A stretch of DNA of 64,000 nucleotides from Flavobacterium glycines (GCF_900100165.1 NZ_FNEO01000001.1:1488001-1552000); one strand, 5' to 3'. Shown: positions 51,302-60,951, counted from the first letter of the stretch. Numbers and translations are program-made. The notes: generated from the letters alone by a model not told the origin.

Positions 51302-52843
51302 ATGGCAGGAGGAAAACTAACCCCTAGACAGAAGATGATTAACCTGATGTATTTGGTTTTCATCGCTATGTTAGCAATGAATGTTTCAAAAGAAGTTATA
51401 TCAGGTTTTGGATTGATGAACGAAAAATTTGAAAGTTCAAATGTAAATTCAAAACAAACTAATGAGCAAATGCTAGTTGCTTTAGAGACAAAAGCAGCTG
51501 AAGCTAAAGGTGAATTTGCAACAGCAGCAGTAACAGCTCATAAAGTAAAAACAATTACTGATAATTTTTATAACTATATCAATACTTTAAAAGAGCAGGC
51601 TACTAAAGGATATGAAGTAGATCCGGAAACCGGAAAACTGCCTTATGAAGAAATGGATAAAGGAGATAATATTGATGATTGGTTTACCGGAGAAGGTTAC
51701 GGTAAAAAAGGGAAGGAAATTATTGCTACTATCGAACAATACAAGGCGGATATAAAAACTGCGTTAGGTACTGACAAAAAATACAGCGGTATTGTTAAAG
51801 AAATTGAAGAAAAATTTGACCTTTCTGATGTTAAAAATAAGGAAGGTTTAAAAGATAAGTTTTTAGCGTATCATTTTAAAGGTTTTCCGGCTATTGCTAC
51901 TGTAGCTAAATTGTCAGCTTGGCAAAATGATATCAATAAAGTGGAATCTGATGTGTACAGTATTGCTTTAGGAAAAGCTGCGGTTGAAACAGCATCTTAC
52001 AACAACTATCAGGCAGTTGTAGTTTTAGATAAAAATGCTTATTTTCAGGGAGAACAGGTTACAGGAAAAGTGGTTTTAGGTCGTTTAGATGAAAATACTA
52101 AGCCTAAGAGTGTAACAGGAGCAAGATTAGATCCTGCTACAGGACAAGCAAAAATTGCTTTAACTGCCGGAGGTATAGGAGAGCAAACATTTGGAGGTCA
52201 GTTTACATTTGTTGAAGATGGAAAAACGATTCCTTTGAAATTCTCAGGGAAATATGTTGTGGTTCCAAAACCAAACTCTGCTACCATTTCTGCTGATAAA
52301 ATGAATGTAGTGTATAGAGGAGTGGTTAACCCAATCTCTGTTTCATTTGCAGGAATTTCAGATAAAGATGTGAATGCATCAGCTCCAGGTTTGGTTAAAG
52401 TTGGAAATGGAAAATACAATATGAGTCCGCAAGGAGGTAATGAGGTAGTAATTAATGTTAGTGCAAAATTACCTAACGGACAACCCGTTTCTGATAAAAA
52501 AGTATTCAGAATTAAAGGTATTCCTGGACCAACAGGTACTATCAGAGGTGAAATGGGTGTAGTTAAAGGACCTAAATCTAATCTTGAAATTGCTACAGTT
52601 GGTGCAAAATTAGTTGACTTTGATTTTGATGTTAATTTAGATGTTGTTGGATTTAATTTAAAAGTTACAGGTCAGCCTACAGTAGTTGTACAAGGTAACA
52701 GATTGAATGCACAATGTAAATCAGTTCTTTCTAAAGCAGGAAGAGGAGATCAAGTTACCATTTCTGAAATTAAAACAAAATTAGTTGGTGCCGGTAGTTA
52801 TTTATTACCAAGAACAGCTCCGGTAATTTTTGAAATTCAATAA
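51302..52843 (+). CDS. gldM: Type IX secretion / gliding motor protein GldM
   Basis: Single-span motor protein whose periplasmic shaft contacts the GldKN ring; 513 residues. The N-terminus LTPRQKMINLMYLVFIAMLAMNVSKEVI holds the family's membrane helix (about 10-30; a conserved Arg and Lys precede it). Four periplasmic domains D1-D4 follow: a helical D1 (about 35-220) and beta-rich D2-D4 (about 225-513; KPNSATISADKMNVVYRGVVNPISVS begins D3). With GldL it forms a 5:2 complex in characterised species. Third gene of the operon. Confidence 0.97.
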   Translation: MAGGKLTPRQKMINLMYLVFIAMLAMNVSKEVISGFGLMNEKFESSNVNSKQTNEQMLVALETKAAEAKGEFATAAVTAHKVKTITDNFYNYINTLKEQATKGYEVDPETGKLPYEEMDKGDNIDDWFTGEGYGKKGKEIIATIEQYKADIKTALGTDKKYSGIVKEIEEKFDLSDVKNKEGLKDKFLAYHFKGFPAIATVAKLSAWQNDINKVESDVYSIALGKAAVETASYNNYQAVVVLDKNAYFQGEQVTGKVVLGRLDENTKPKSVTGARLDPATGQAKIALTAGGIGEQTFGGQFTFVEDGKTIPLKFSGKYVVVPKPNSATISADKMNVVYRGVVNPISVSFAGISDKDVNASAPGLVKVGNGKYNMSPQGGNEVVINVSAKLPNGQPVSDKKVFRIKGIPGPTGTIRGEMGVVKGPKSNLEIATVGAKLVDFDFDVNLDVVGFNLKVTGQPTVVVQGNRLNAQCKSVLSKAGRGDQVTISEIKTKLVGAGSYLLPRTAPVIFEIQ

Positions 52844-52890
52844 TAATACCTTTTACCTGGAAGTTTACATCAATTCTTATTAATGATACT

Positions 52891-53784
52891 ATGATGAATA
52901 TGAGAAATTTTTTGATAATGGCAATCGCTTTAATTGGAGGAGTAGCTTCTTATGCTCAGTCAAATTTGCTGAATGCTAGAATTCCTGAAGAAATTGGTTT
53001 GAAAACCAAAGCTCAGCAGATTTCAGACAACGATAAGCCATTAGCTTATGGTTATGTACATGATAGAGATGTATTGATGGGTAAAATGGTTTGGGAAATC
53101 ATCGATTTAAGTGAGAGAATAAACTTCCCTCTTTATTTCCCAATTGATACTGCTAATATTGGTTCAGACAGACGTTCATTATATGATGTTTTGACAAGAG
53201 CTATAAAAAGCGGTGCAATAACTGAAGTGTATTCGGATAGTTATTTCAATACTAAAAAGACTTTCAAAGATATTCAGGCTTCATTAAGTCGTATTGATAC
53301 AACAGATGCGGGTAGAGAACAAATCAATGCCGGTCAAAAAGTTTCTGCAGAATATATCATGAAATCAGATTTGACAGCGCAGGATGTTACGCAATACAAA
53401 ATCAAAGGATTTTGGTATTTTGACAAACGTCAAAGTGAACTGAAATACCGTTTGCTTGGTATTTGTCCTGTTACTCCTGATGTGTACACGATGAATAGTG
53501 ATGAGAAAGATTATATTGAGTTGTTCTGGATTTTCTTCCCTGATGCCAGAGAAGTTTTGCATGAAGCCAAATCTTTTAATAATAAAAATTCGGCAATGCC
53601 AATTTCTTTTGACCAAATACTCAATTCAAGGCGTTTTAATAGTGTGATTTACAAAGAAGAAAACGTCTATGGCGATAGAGAAATCAAAGAATACATGAAA
53701 GATAATGCTCAAAATCAATTGCTGGAAGCAGAACGGGTTAAAGAAAAAATTCGTGATTTCGAGTCGGATATGTGGAATTACTAA
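52891..53784 (+). CDS. gldN: Type IX secretion / gliding ring protein GldN
   Basis: Periplasmic partner of GldK in the type IX ring, 297 residues. Signal peptide ends near residue 23 (SYAQSNLL); no lipobox. Family features visible: NARIPEEIG at the mature N-terminus, DRDVLMGKMVWEIIDLSERINFPLYFP, IKGFWYFDKRQSELKYRLLGICPV, and ELFWIFFPDAREVLHEA. Last gene of gldKLMN, closed by a perfect terminator. No gldO-type duplicate follows. Confidence 0.97.
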   Translation: MMNMRNFLIMAIALIGGVASYAQSNLLNARIPEEIGLKTKAQQISDNDKPLAYGYVHDRDVLMGKMVWEIIDLSERINFPLYFPIDTANIGSDRRSLYDVLTRAIKSGAITEVYSDSYFNTKKTFKDIQASLSRIDTTDAGREQINAGQKVSAEYIMKSDLTAQDVTQYKIKGFWYFDKRQSELKYRLLGICPVTPDVYTMNSDEKDYIELFWIFFPDAREVLHEAKSFNNKNSAMPISFDQILNSRRFNSVIYKEENVYGDREIKEYMKDNAQNQLLEAERVKEKIRDFESDMWNY

Positions 53785-53802
53785 TTGTGATTATAAATAT
53801 TA

Positions 53803-53835
53803 TAAAAACTCCTACCTTATGGTAGGAGTTTTTTG
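53803..53835 (+). terminator. gldKLMN operon terminator
   Basis: AAAAACTCCTACC / GGTAGGAGTTTTT perfect 13-base stem with a 4-base loop and T run. Confidence 0.95.
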
Positions 53836-53842
53836 TTTTCTG

Positions 53843-53850
53843 TATTTTTG
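53843..53850 (+). promoter_or_regulatory. -7 element of the FAD oxidoreductase gene
   Basis: TATTTTTG matches TAnnTTTG exactly, eight bases after the gldN terminator and 17 bases before the ATG. -33 box absent or inside the terminator stem. Confidence 0.4.
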
Positions 53851-53867
53851 CACTTTATTAAAATGGT

Positions 53868-54917
53868 ATGATTGATTATTTGATTGTAGGTTGTGGATTA
53901 GCCGGTATTTCGTTTGCCGAAATTGCTTTGGCTCATAACAAAAGTATTTTGGTTGTGAATGATGATTCGCAAAATTCTTCGAGAATAGCGGGAGGTTTGT
54001 ATAATCCTGTTATTTTAAAGCGTTTTAGTGAGGTTTGGCAGGCACAGGAACAATTGGAGCTGATGAATCAATTTTATACGGATTTGGAGCAAAAATTGGC
54101 TGTTAAAGTCGATTTTAAAAAACCGATTCTTCGAAAATTTTTTTCCATTGAAGAACAAAATAACTGGTTTGCTGCTTCTGATAAACCTGCTTTATCACCT
54201 TTTTTATCCACTTCGATTATTACAAAAAAATATGCCGGTATTGATTCTCCATTTAATTATGGTGAAGTGCTGCATACGGGTTATGTGGATACGGCTTCTT
54301 TATTGGAAGAGTATAAAAAGTATCTTTTGAAAGAACAGCTTTTACTTCAGGAAACTTTTGATTATGATGCTTTAGAAGTTTTGGAGAATAGTATTCGCTA
54401 TAAAAATAGGGAAGCCAAACATATCATTTTTGCTGAAGGTTTTGGCTTACATGCTAATCCTTATTTCAATCATTTGCCTTTGGATGGAACCAAAGGAGAG
54501 CTTTTTATTATCAAAGCGTCCGATTTAGATTTGGATGTCATTGTGAATACATCTGTCTTCATTCTCCCTTTAGGCAATGATTTGTACAAAGTAGGCGCAA
54601 CCTATAATTGGAAAGATAAAACCGACATGCCTACCGAAGAAGGGAAACAGGAATTGGTAGAACGTATCCGGGAAATCATTAATTGTGATTTTGAAATTGT
54701 ATCACACTTTGCGGGGGTTCGTCCAACAGTACGAGACCGCAGACCCATAGTAGGAACATATTCAAAAAGCTCTTCCATTCATGTTTTAAATGGATTAGGG
54801 ACCAGAGGGGTTATGCTGGGACCTGCAATGGCGAAAGCTTTATTTGAAAACATAGAAAATGGAATTCCTTTAGACAAAGAAATTGATATATGTCGTTTTG
54901 AAAAGCGTAAAAAATAA
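53868..54917 (+). CDS. FAD-dependent oxidoreductase, DAO family
   Basis: 349-residue flavoprotein of the D-amino-acid-oxidase/glycine-oxidase-like fold. The dinucleotide-binding motif is at the very N-terminus (YLIVGCGLAGISFAEIAL, GxGxxG), followed by a C-terminal FAD-contact region with HFAGVRPTVRDRRPIVG and LNGLGTRGVMLGPAMA. The substrate cannot be named; relatives oxidise amino acids, sarcosine or modified tRNA precursors. The gene is a separate unit between the gldN terminator and the converging DUF983 gene. A similar gene is known to me beside gldN in other flavobacteria, but a functional link to gliding is not shown. Confidence 0.85.
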   Translation: MIDYLIVGCGLAGISFAEIALAHNKSILVVNDDSQNSSRIAGGLYNPVILKRFSEVWQAQEQLELMNQFYTDLEQKLAVKVDFKKPILRKFFSIEEQNNWFAASDKPALSPFLSTSIITKKYAGIDSPFNYGEVLHTGYVDTASLLEEYKKYLLKEQLLLQETFDYDALEVLENSIRYKNREAKHIIFAEGFGLHANPYFNHLPLDGTKGELFIIKASDLDLDVIVNTSVFILPLGNDLYKVGATYNWKDKTDMPTEEGKQELVERIREIINCDFEIVSHFAGVRPTVRDRRPIVGTYSKSSSIHVLNGLGTRGVMLGPAMAKALFENIENGIPLDKEIDICRFEKRKK

Positions 54918-54919
54918 TT

Positions 54920-55306
54920 TTACGCTTTGAAATTGGGGTCGTAATGCACAAACATATTGATATAAATATTTCTGGACCATCTCAAAACCATAGGGCCTAA
55001 AATAATTAGTGTAGCAACAATGGCAATAAATGAATTTTTCATTGATGCTCCGAAAAACAGATATGAAATAATAAAAGTAGCAATTCCAATAGCAACATTT
55101 AGTCCGTAACTCACATACATTGCTCCGTAGAAAAAAGAAGGCTCAATTTGATAGACTAAGCCACAATGAGAACATTTACTGTTCATTTTTAAAACATTAG
55201 CCAGATTGAATGGATTTTTGTCCACATACATACTTTCATTTTGGCATTTAGGACAAGTTCCTGTTAAAATGCTATTTAGTTTGGATCCTTTTTTTAACAT
55301 TTGCAA
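54920..55306 (-). CDS. DUF983 membrane protein with zinc-ribbon motif
   Basis: 128 residues. Two CxxC pairs (CPKCQ at about residue 18, CSHCG at about 46) form a zinc ribbon before the family signature LVYQIEPSFFYGAMYVSYG; two to three hydrophobic segments follow (about 68-88 and 94-110). DUF983 is a conserved membrane family with no assigned function. The gene is convergent with the FAD oxidoreductase (two-base gap) and divergent from an ABC-F gene. An in-frame ATG six bases downstream (starting MLKKGS) is an equally good start. Confidence 0.88.
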   Translation of the reverse strand: MQMLKKGSKLNSILTGTCPKCQNESMYVDKNPFNLANVLKMNSKCSHCGLVYQIEPSFFYGAMYVSYGLNVAIGIATFIISYLFFGASMKNSFIAIVATLIILGPMVLRWSRNIYINMFVHYDPNFKA

Positions 55307-55316
55307 AAATTTTTAT

Positions 55317-55324
55317 CAAAGGTA
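55317..55324 (-). promoter_or_regulatory. -7 element of the DUF983 gene
   Basis: TACCTTTG on the - strand, an exact consensus match 11-18 bases before the first ATG. The implied leader is nearly absent. No TTG at -33. Confidence 0.35.
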
Positions 55325-55365
55325 CATTTTTTGGAAAAGTACCGATGTAACATTAGTCACAAAAT

Positions 55366-57273
55366 ATGCTTAATATACACAATTTATCGGTTTCGTTTGG
55401 TGGTACTTATTTGTTTGAAGAAGTAACTTTTCGATTAGGAGCCGGAGACAGGGTAGGTCTGGTAGGTAAAAATGGTGCCGGAAAATCAACCATGTTAAAA
55501 ATGCTTGCGGGCGATTTTAAACCTGATTCGGGAGTGATTTCTCAGGAGAAAGATATCCGAATGGGATTTTTGCGTCAGGATATTGATTTTGAGCGTGGAA
55601 GAACTGTTCTTGAAGAAGCCTACGAAGCTTTTACCGAAATCAAATTTGTAGAGAAAAAACTGGAAGAAATCAATCATCAATTGGTTACCAGAACCGATTA
55701 TGAAAGTGAAGAATACAGTAAAATAATTGAAGATTTATCCGATTACACCCATCGTTTTGAATTGTTGGGCGGATACAATTATGTTGGGGATACCGAAAAA
55801 ATTCTTTTAGGTTTAGGTTTCAAAAGAGAGGTTTTCGACAATCAAACAGAGACTTTTTCGGGCGGATGGCGTATGCGTATCGAGTTAGCGAAACTGTTAT
55901 TGCAAAATAACGATGTGTTGTTACTGGATGAGCCTACAAACCACCTGGATATTGAAAGTATCATTTGGTTAGAAAATTTCCTTCGTAATTATCCGGGAGT
56001 GGTGGTCATTGTGTCGCACGATAAAATGTTTTTGGATAATGTGACTAACAGAACTATCGAGATTTCTTTGGGGAAAGCTTACGATTTCAACAAACCTTAT
56101 TCTGAATATTTAGAATTGCGTCAGGAGCTTCGTGAAAAACAATTGGCAACACAAAAAAACCAGGCAAAGAAAATAGAAGAAACTCAGAAATTAATCGACA
56201 GATTCCGATATAGTGCTACTAAATCTTCGATGGCACAATCTTTAATTAAAAAATTGGATAAGGTTGAGCGAATTGAAGTGGATGAAGACGATAATTCGGT
56301 GATGAATATTTCGTTTCCTGTTTCTAAAGAACCCGGAAAAGTGGTGATTGAAGCCGAAAATGTAACTAAATCTTACGGAGATAAAACCATTTTAAAAGAC
56401 ATTTCGCTGTTAGTGGAACGTGGAAGTAAAATTGCTTTTGTGGGACAAAATGGTCAGGGAAAATCGACTTTTATCAAGGCATTAGTGAACGAATTTGAAT
56501 ACGAAGGAAACATCAAATTGGGTCATAATGTACAATTGGGTTATTTTGCTCAAAATCAGGCGGAATATTTAGATGGTGAAATTACTTTGTTGCAAACGAT
56601 GGAAGATGCCGCATTAGATAGTAATCGTTCTAAAGTGCGCGATATGTTGGGTTCGTTTTTATTTAGAGGTGATGATGTAGAGAAAAAAGTAAAAGTGCTT
56701 TCGGGAGGGGAGAGAAACCGTCTGGCATTATGTAAATTATTGTTGCAACCTATCAATGTATTGCTGATGGATGAGCCAACCAACCACTTAGATATTAAGT
56801 CTAAAAACGTGTTGAAAGCCGCTTTGCAAAAATTTGGAGGTACTTTATTGTTGGTTTCTCACGACAGGGATTTCCTTCAGGGAATGTCAAATATCGTATA
56901 TGAATTCAAAGATCAAAAAATAAAGGAATATTTAGGCGATATCAACTTTTTCTTGGAGCAACGCAATATGGAAAACATGCGTGAAGTAGAGAAAAAAGAA
57001 GTGGTTAAAACAGTAGCGCCTAAGGAAAGTAAAAAAGTATCTTACGAAGACCAAAAGAAAGGCAAGACATTACAAAACCGTTTGAGTAAAATTGAAAGCC
57101 AAATTTCACAATTAGAAAAAGACATTCAAAACGACGATAAAATGCTGGCTTCTAATTACGACAAACACATTGAAGATGCCGCTTTTTTTAAGGCTTATAA
57201 TAAAAAGAAATCCGATTTAGACCAATTACTAATCGATTGGGAATTGGTTCAGGAAGAAATAGATAATTTGTAG
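55366..57273 (+). CDS. ABC-F family ATPase
   Basis: Soluble twin-ATPase protein of 635 residues without membrane domains, a class that acts on ribosomes (translation factors such as EttA/Uup, or antibiotic protection). Domain 1 has Walker A GKNGAGKST and signature FSGGWRMRIELAKLLL with LLDEPTNHLD; domain 2 has GQNGQGKST and LSGGERNRLALCKLLL with LMDEPTNHLD. The interdomain linker (about 240-310) contains the Lys/Gln/Glu-rich helices typical of the P-site-tRNA-interaction motif. A C-terminal coiled coil (about 560-635) suggests the Uup-like subgroup. Resistance function cannot be assumed. Single gene with terminator. Confidence 0.93.
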   Translation: MLNIHNLSVSFGGTYLFEEVTFRLGAGDRVGLVGKNGAGKSTMLKMLAGDFKPDSGVISQEKDIRMGFLRQDIDFERGRTVLEEAYEAFTEIKFVEKKLEEINHQLVTRTDYESEEYSKIIEDLSDYTHRFELLGGYNYVGDTEKILLGLGFKREVFDNQTETFSGGWRMRIELAKLLLQNNDVLLLDEPTNHLDIESIIWLENFLRNYPGVVVIVSHDKMFLDNVTNRTIEISLGKAYDFNKPYSEYLELRQELREKQLATQKNQAKKIEETQKLIDRFRYSATKSSMAQSLIKKLDKVERIEVDEDDNSVMNISFPVSKEPGKVVIEAENVTKSYGDKTILKDISLLVERGSKIAFVGQNGQGKSTFIKALVNEFEYEGNIKLGHNVQLGYFAQNQAEYLDGEITLLQTMEDAALDSNRSKVRDMLGSFLFRGDDVEKKVKVLSGGERNRLALCKLLLQPINVLLMDEPTNHLDIKSKNVLKAALQKFGGTLLLVSHDRDFLQGMSNIVYEFKDQKIKEYLGDINFFLEQRNMENMREVEKKEVVKTVAPKESKKVSYEDQKKGKTLQNRLSKIESQISQLEKDIQNDDKMLASNYDKHIEDAAFFKAYNKKKSDLDQLLIDWELVQEEIDNL

Positions 57274-57308
57274 TTAATCTAGCAATTTATTGTTGAGACT
57301 TTAAGACT

Positions 57309-57347
57309 TGACCTAATAGGTTTTAAAAACCTGTTAGGTCTTTTTTA
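57309..57347 (+). terminator. Terminator after the ABC-F gene
   Basis: GACCTAA-AGGTTTT / AAAACCTGTTAGGTC near-perfect stem followed by a T run. Confidence 0.85.
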
Positions 57348-57532
57348 TAAAAAAAATAAAAATAGTTTTATGAATCACTTTTTTAGTTATATTGCTAATA
57401 AGTCTATATTGTTTACCTTTTAAAGTAGAACGAGAAAATATTTTTGCAAAATCTTTTAAATCATATAAATGAAATGTTTTGACATAATATTGATTAATAT
57501 TTATTTTTTTTTGAAAAAATAGTTAAAAATAT

Positions 57533-57727
57533 ATGAGGGCATTCATTAAAATATTGATTTTAATAATTTGTATAGGTGTAATAATTAATTTAATATTTTT
57601 TCCAATAATTAAAATTTTAGAATTTCTCAGTAGTAAATATGGAGAAGAAACTTCTTTTTGTTTTTTGATAATAATAACTATCCTAGTTTATTCTATTAGT
57701 AGAATAATAAAAAAAACTGACAAATAG
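57533..57727 (+). CDS. Possible small membrane protein, unknown
   Basis: 64-codon frame: a hydrophobic helix (about 5-28), a short polar loop (SSKYGEETS) and a second helix (about 42-58) with a Lys-rich end (RIIKKTDK). Positive charges at both ends fit an inner-membrane protein with cytoplasmic termini. The gene stands alone between the ABC-F terminator and the convergent App1-like gene, in DNA even richer in A+T than the rest. I do not recognise a family. It may be real or a chance frame in AT-rich DNA. Confidence 0.4.
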   Translation: MRAFIKILILIICIGVIINLIFFPIIKILEFLSSKYGEETSFCFLIIITILVYSISRIIKKTDK

Positions 57728-57794
57728 TTTCAAGTCAAGTCTCGTTTCTAAACTTTTTTTTCAATAGTTAACATAGTTGGTATAATGTTTTAGT

Positions 57795-58760
57795 TTAGCT
57801 AATCAACCCAATTTTCTTAGAATGCGCTATCGCTTCTTTACTTTTCTTAAAATAGCAAACTTCCACCGAAAGGCTTTCCAGATTTTGCAGGGTTTTAAGT
57901 ACTTTGGCTTTTTTATGTTCCGCAGTTTGCCTAATGTAAATGGCCTGAATCGTTAAAGGGAAAATTTTAGCGATGGCTTCGTACAATAGAGGATCTTCTT
58001 GTGAATCATCACCTATGAGCACGTATTTGAGATTAGGATAAAATTCCAAAATGTGTTTGATCTTTTCAAACTTATGATTGTGTCCGCCTCTGCCAGTCCA
58101 GAAAAACTGAGTCAGACTGGTTTTGATATCTTTCAACAATAAAACGGCTTTGGGTAACTGGTGAATTTCGGTAAACTTTACGATAAAACGGTACAGATTC
58201 CATTCGCTGCTGGAAACATAAAAAAAAGTATTCAGTTCCTGATGATTATCTCTGCCCGATTGACTCAGGGCCTGATAATGTACAGTTACATCCTCAAAAA
58301 TTTTGCGTCGGTTTACGTTTCTAAATAAAAGATGGTACAACTTCCTTAATGGATTTAAAGTATAAGAAACCAGAAAAGTGTCGTCAATATCCGAAATGAT
58401 ACCTAAGTGATCTACTTTTGGACGTATATAGTATTCCCGCGAGCAAATGGTTTCGTTTTTATAATTCAGACTTACCTCGTATTCCACCCAGCCATAATTG
58501 TCCTGACCTAGCGGAATGCAAAATTTGAAATAACCATCTTTAAGAGTTCGGGTATGGATGGTTTTTTGATTGTGTTTTAAATAAATATCGGCATTAGACC
58601 AGGTTTTCATTCGATACATTCCAATAATTGAGCTGGCATTTTTGAAATTTTTATCCTGAAAATCGTAATCTGCTTTTTTGGTTGGGAGGAAAACATGTCC
58701 CATGACAATTAATTCCTGCTCGTTAGCATAACCGCGATATAATTTTATAATAGGTTTCAT
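57795..58760 (-). CDS. App1-family phosphatase (phosphatidate phosphatase-like, DUF2183)
   Basis: 321 residues. The N-terminal half is a beta-rich domain (about 1-125). The C-terminal half has the HAD-like catalytic motif GIISDIDDTFL (DxDxT), FFYVSSSEWNLY, a Lys in KAVLLLKDIKTS, and the acidic LIGDDSQEDP. Yeast App1 dephosphorylates phosphatidic acid, and this is the characterised reference. The gene is divergent from a diacylglycerol-kinase-type lipid kinase 63 bases away, which makes the opposite reaction, so both may tune the same lipid pool. Bacterial substrates are not established. Confidence 0.88.
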   Translation of the reverse strand: MKPIIKLYRGYANEQELIVMGHVFLPTKKADYDFQDKNFKNASSIIGMYRMKTWSNADIYLKHNQKTIHTRTLKDGYFKFCIPLGQDNYGWVEYEVSLNYKNETICSREYYIRPKVDHLGIISDIDDTFLVSYTLNPLRKLYHLLFRNVNRRKIFEDVTVHYQALSQSGRDNHQELNTFFYVSSSEWNLYRFIVKFTEIHQLPKAVLLLKDIKTSLTQFFWTGRGGHNHKFEKIKHILEFYPNLKYVLIGDDSQEDPLLYEAIAKIFPLTIQAIYIRQTAEHKKAKVLKTLQNLESLSVEVCYFKKSKEAIAHSKKIGLIS

Positions 58761-58823
58761 TTACCAACTTTCTTTTGTAGCGTATTCTAAATTTAATTAA
58801 TTTTAAAGTAAATAGGAAGTAAA

Positions 58824-59702
58824 ATGTTGAAAAATAATGTGATAATGGTAGTAAATCCCGTTTCGGGAGGGATTAATAAAACGGCTTTGATTGAGCAGGT
58901 ATTTCATTATGCACAGGATTTACAATTGAATTTGTTTTGCTTTGAAACTACCGGTAATGATGATTTGCAGGGAATAAGAGATTTTTATCGCCAATATCGT
59001 CCTGAAAGAGTTTTGATTGCTGGTGGTGACGGAACGATAAAACTAGTGGCAGAAGCTTTAGAAAATGAAGATATAATTTTAGGTATTCTGCCGGTGGGTT
59101 CTTCCAATGGATTAGCTACAGATTTGGGTTTGGTAAGATCAGAGGAAGAGAATATCGCTATTGCTTTTCAAAATCATTTTGTAGCAATTGATTGGATTAA
59201 TATCAACGGCAAAATGTGCCTGCATTTAAGTGATTTGGGGTTGAATGCCGAGTTGATTAAGAATTATCATAAAAGTGCTATTCGCGGAAAAATAGGATAC
59301 GCATTGCAGGTTTTTAATACTTTGTTTAATGCAGAGAAATCCTTTCATGTAACTATAAAATTAAACCAACAATGGATTGAAACGAAAGCCCAAATGATTG
59401 TTATAGCCAATTCTCAAAAATATGGAACAGGAGTGGTAATTAATCCAATCGGGATTATGGGCGATGGGAAATTTGAATTAATAATTTTAAAGAAAATTAC
59501 CTTAAGCGTTTTTATGAAAATTGTGATGCGACAAATTACCGTTTCATCCAAAGATGTTATTGTTGTTTCTACTGATAAGGCTGTAATTCAGATAGACAGA
59601 GCTGTTAGTTTTCAAATTGACGGAGAATTTTGCGGAACGGAAAATCATTTGGATATCAGTATAATTCCCAGAAAATTAAAAGTAGCAATGTTTAAAGTTT
59701 AA
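58824..59702 (+). CDS. Diacylglycerol kinase-family lipid kinase (YegS/DagK-like)
   Basis: 292-residue soluble or peripheral kinase of the DAGK catalytic family. Landmarks: MVVNPVSGGINK (N-terminal NPxSG), the nucleotide motif VLIAGGDGTIKLVAEAL (GGDGT) and LGILPVGSSNGLATDLG. A C-terminal beta domain (about 130-285) completes the fold. It should phosphorylate diacylglycerol, sphingosine-like or related lipids; flavobacteria make sphingolipids and sulfonolipids, so the natural substrate is open. Divergently arranged with the App1-like phosphatase gene. Confidence 0.9.
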   Translation: MLKNNVIMVVNPVSGGINKTALIEQVFHYAQDLQLNLFCFETTGNDDLQGIRDFYRQYRPERVLIAGGDGTIKLVAEALENEDIILGILPVGSSNGLATDLGLVRSEEENIAIAFQNHFVAIDWININGKMCLHLSDLGLNAELIKNYHKSAIRGKIGYALQVFNTLFNAEKSFHVTIKLNQQWIETKAQMIVIANSQKYGTGVVINPIGIMGDGKFELIILKKITLSVFMKIVMRQITVSSKDVIVVSTDKAVIQIDRAVSFQIDGEFCGTENHLDISIIPRKLKVAMFKV

Positions 59703-59707
59703 TCTTT

Positions 59708-60856
59708 TTATTTAAAAGGATTTCTTTCCTGCCATGCAATTTTGGGTTCAAAATAGTTGAAAGTTTTGGACACTAATAGATTTAAAACAGGATTGTTATG
59801 CCTGATTAATCCAAACATAGCTACGGCTTTGGCACCTACAGAACTTTTAATTTCCAATGCTGTTCTTGCAAAAATGATTCGGTGGTATTTTTTATTTATC
59901 GAATAGCCTATCATGTCGTAAAGCATATTGAGATACAGCATTTTTTCTTTTTGGCAATCTTCGTCGTAACCCAAAAAATAAGTGTCTATGTCGGAGCCAT
60001 TTTTAATTAAGGTGTTGAAACCTATTAATTTATTTTCATTAAAATAGCCGTAAAATAGAAAGTGATCTTTTAGATTTTTTTTGAAAATTTCAAAATGATT
60101 TTCGCCCAGATAAAAGGTATTAAAAGCAGCTTTTTTAGCGACATTCATGTACAAGTCGTGAATTTCTTTTTTATGTTTTTGAATTTCAGAAAGACTCATT
60201 TTTTGTTTGTGCAAAGAATCCGATTTTTTCCTTGCTCTTTTGTATTGATCGCGGTATTTTTTATTAAGATCAGCCAGATAATTGTCAAAAGTTTCCCAGG
60301 AATCCTTTATGTCAAAAATCATATTGGGTTGTGTGGAAAACCTGTAGAAGGAATCAAATTCAGCGGTATCAAAATCTTTAAGTTGTGTTGCTGAAAAGTC
60401 TTTAAATATAGTAAGATGTGGTTTTTTACCTTGTTTTTGATATAACAGCTCTAAAGCGTTAGAGGCTTGTTTTAATACTTTGATGGTGTTTTCTCTGGGT
60501 ACTTTTTTGCTAAAGGCGATTCCGTTTTGTCCCGTAAGCATGTTATTACCTATGATAAGCACTTTAGAACCAAATTTTTTGAAAACAAAATTCCTTATTT
60601 TGGTTCTTAAACAGTGGTCTCTTTCTCCAAAAGAAGGGATTTGGCTTAAATCCAAAAATTGTGAAATACAAATACCTATAATTTCTTGTTCATGCAATAA
60701 AGTAACGAAACGGCAACTCATGTTTTCAGGAGCGGCAGTTTCTAAAATACGCAGATAATCTCTTGAGAGAAATATATTTTTTTTGGACAAAATATCCCAC
60801 TCAGCAGGTATGTCCCTGACGGTGTCGTAAATTTTAAATGAAAATAATGATTTCAA
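59708..60856 (-). CDS. FemAB/GNAT-like acyltransferase-family protein
   Basis: 382 residues with two GNAT-like halves. The first half has FLSRDYLRILE and a FGERDHC stretch; the second has DLNKKYRDQYKRARKKS, FYGYFNENKLIGFNTLI, and FARTALEIKSSVGA near the C-terminus. This pattern resembles FemAB-like / BioF2-like transferases that add amino acids or acyl groups to cell-wall or lipid acceptors. No signal or membrane segment. The gene is convergent with the lipid kinase (five-base gap) and divergent from the pterin dehydratase gene. Exact activity unknown; possibly aminolipid or N-acyl amino-acid synthesis, which is inference. Confidence 0.7.
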   Translation of the reverse strand: MKSLFSFKIYDTVRDIPAEWDILSKKNIFLSRDYLRILETAAPENMSCRFVTLLHEQEIIGICISQFLDLSQIPSFGERDHCLRTKIRNFVFKKFGSKVLIIGNNMLTGQNGIAFSKKVPRENTIKVLKQASNALELLYQKQGKKPHLTIFKDFSATQLKDFDTAEFDSFYRFSTQPNMIFDIKDSWETFDNYLADLNKKYRDQYKRARKKSDSLHKQKMSLSEIQKHKKEIHDLYMNVAKKAAFNTFYLGENHFEIFKKNLKDHFLFYGYFNENKLIGFNTLIKNGSDIDTYFLGYDEDCQKEKMLYLNMLYDMIGYSINKKYHRIIFARTALEIKSSVGAKAVAMFGLIRHNNPVLNLLVSKTFNYFEPKIAWQERNPFK

Positions 60857-60951
60857 ATTTTGAGGAATTATTCGATGACGAAGGTACTATTTTAAGTTAA
60901 TTCGAATGTTAAAAGCTACAAAATAACTAAATTTATACAAAAAGAAATAGT

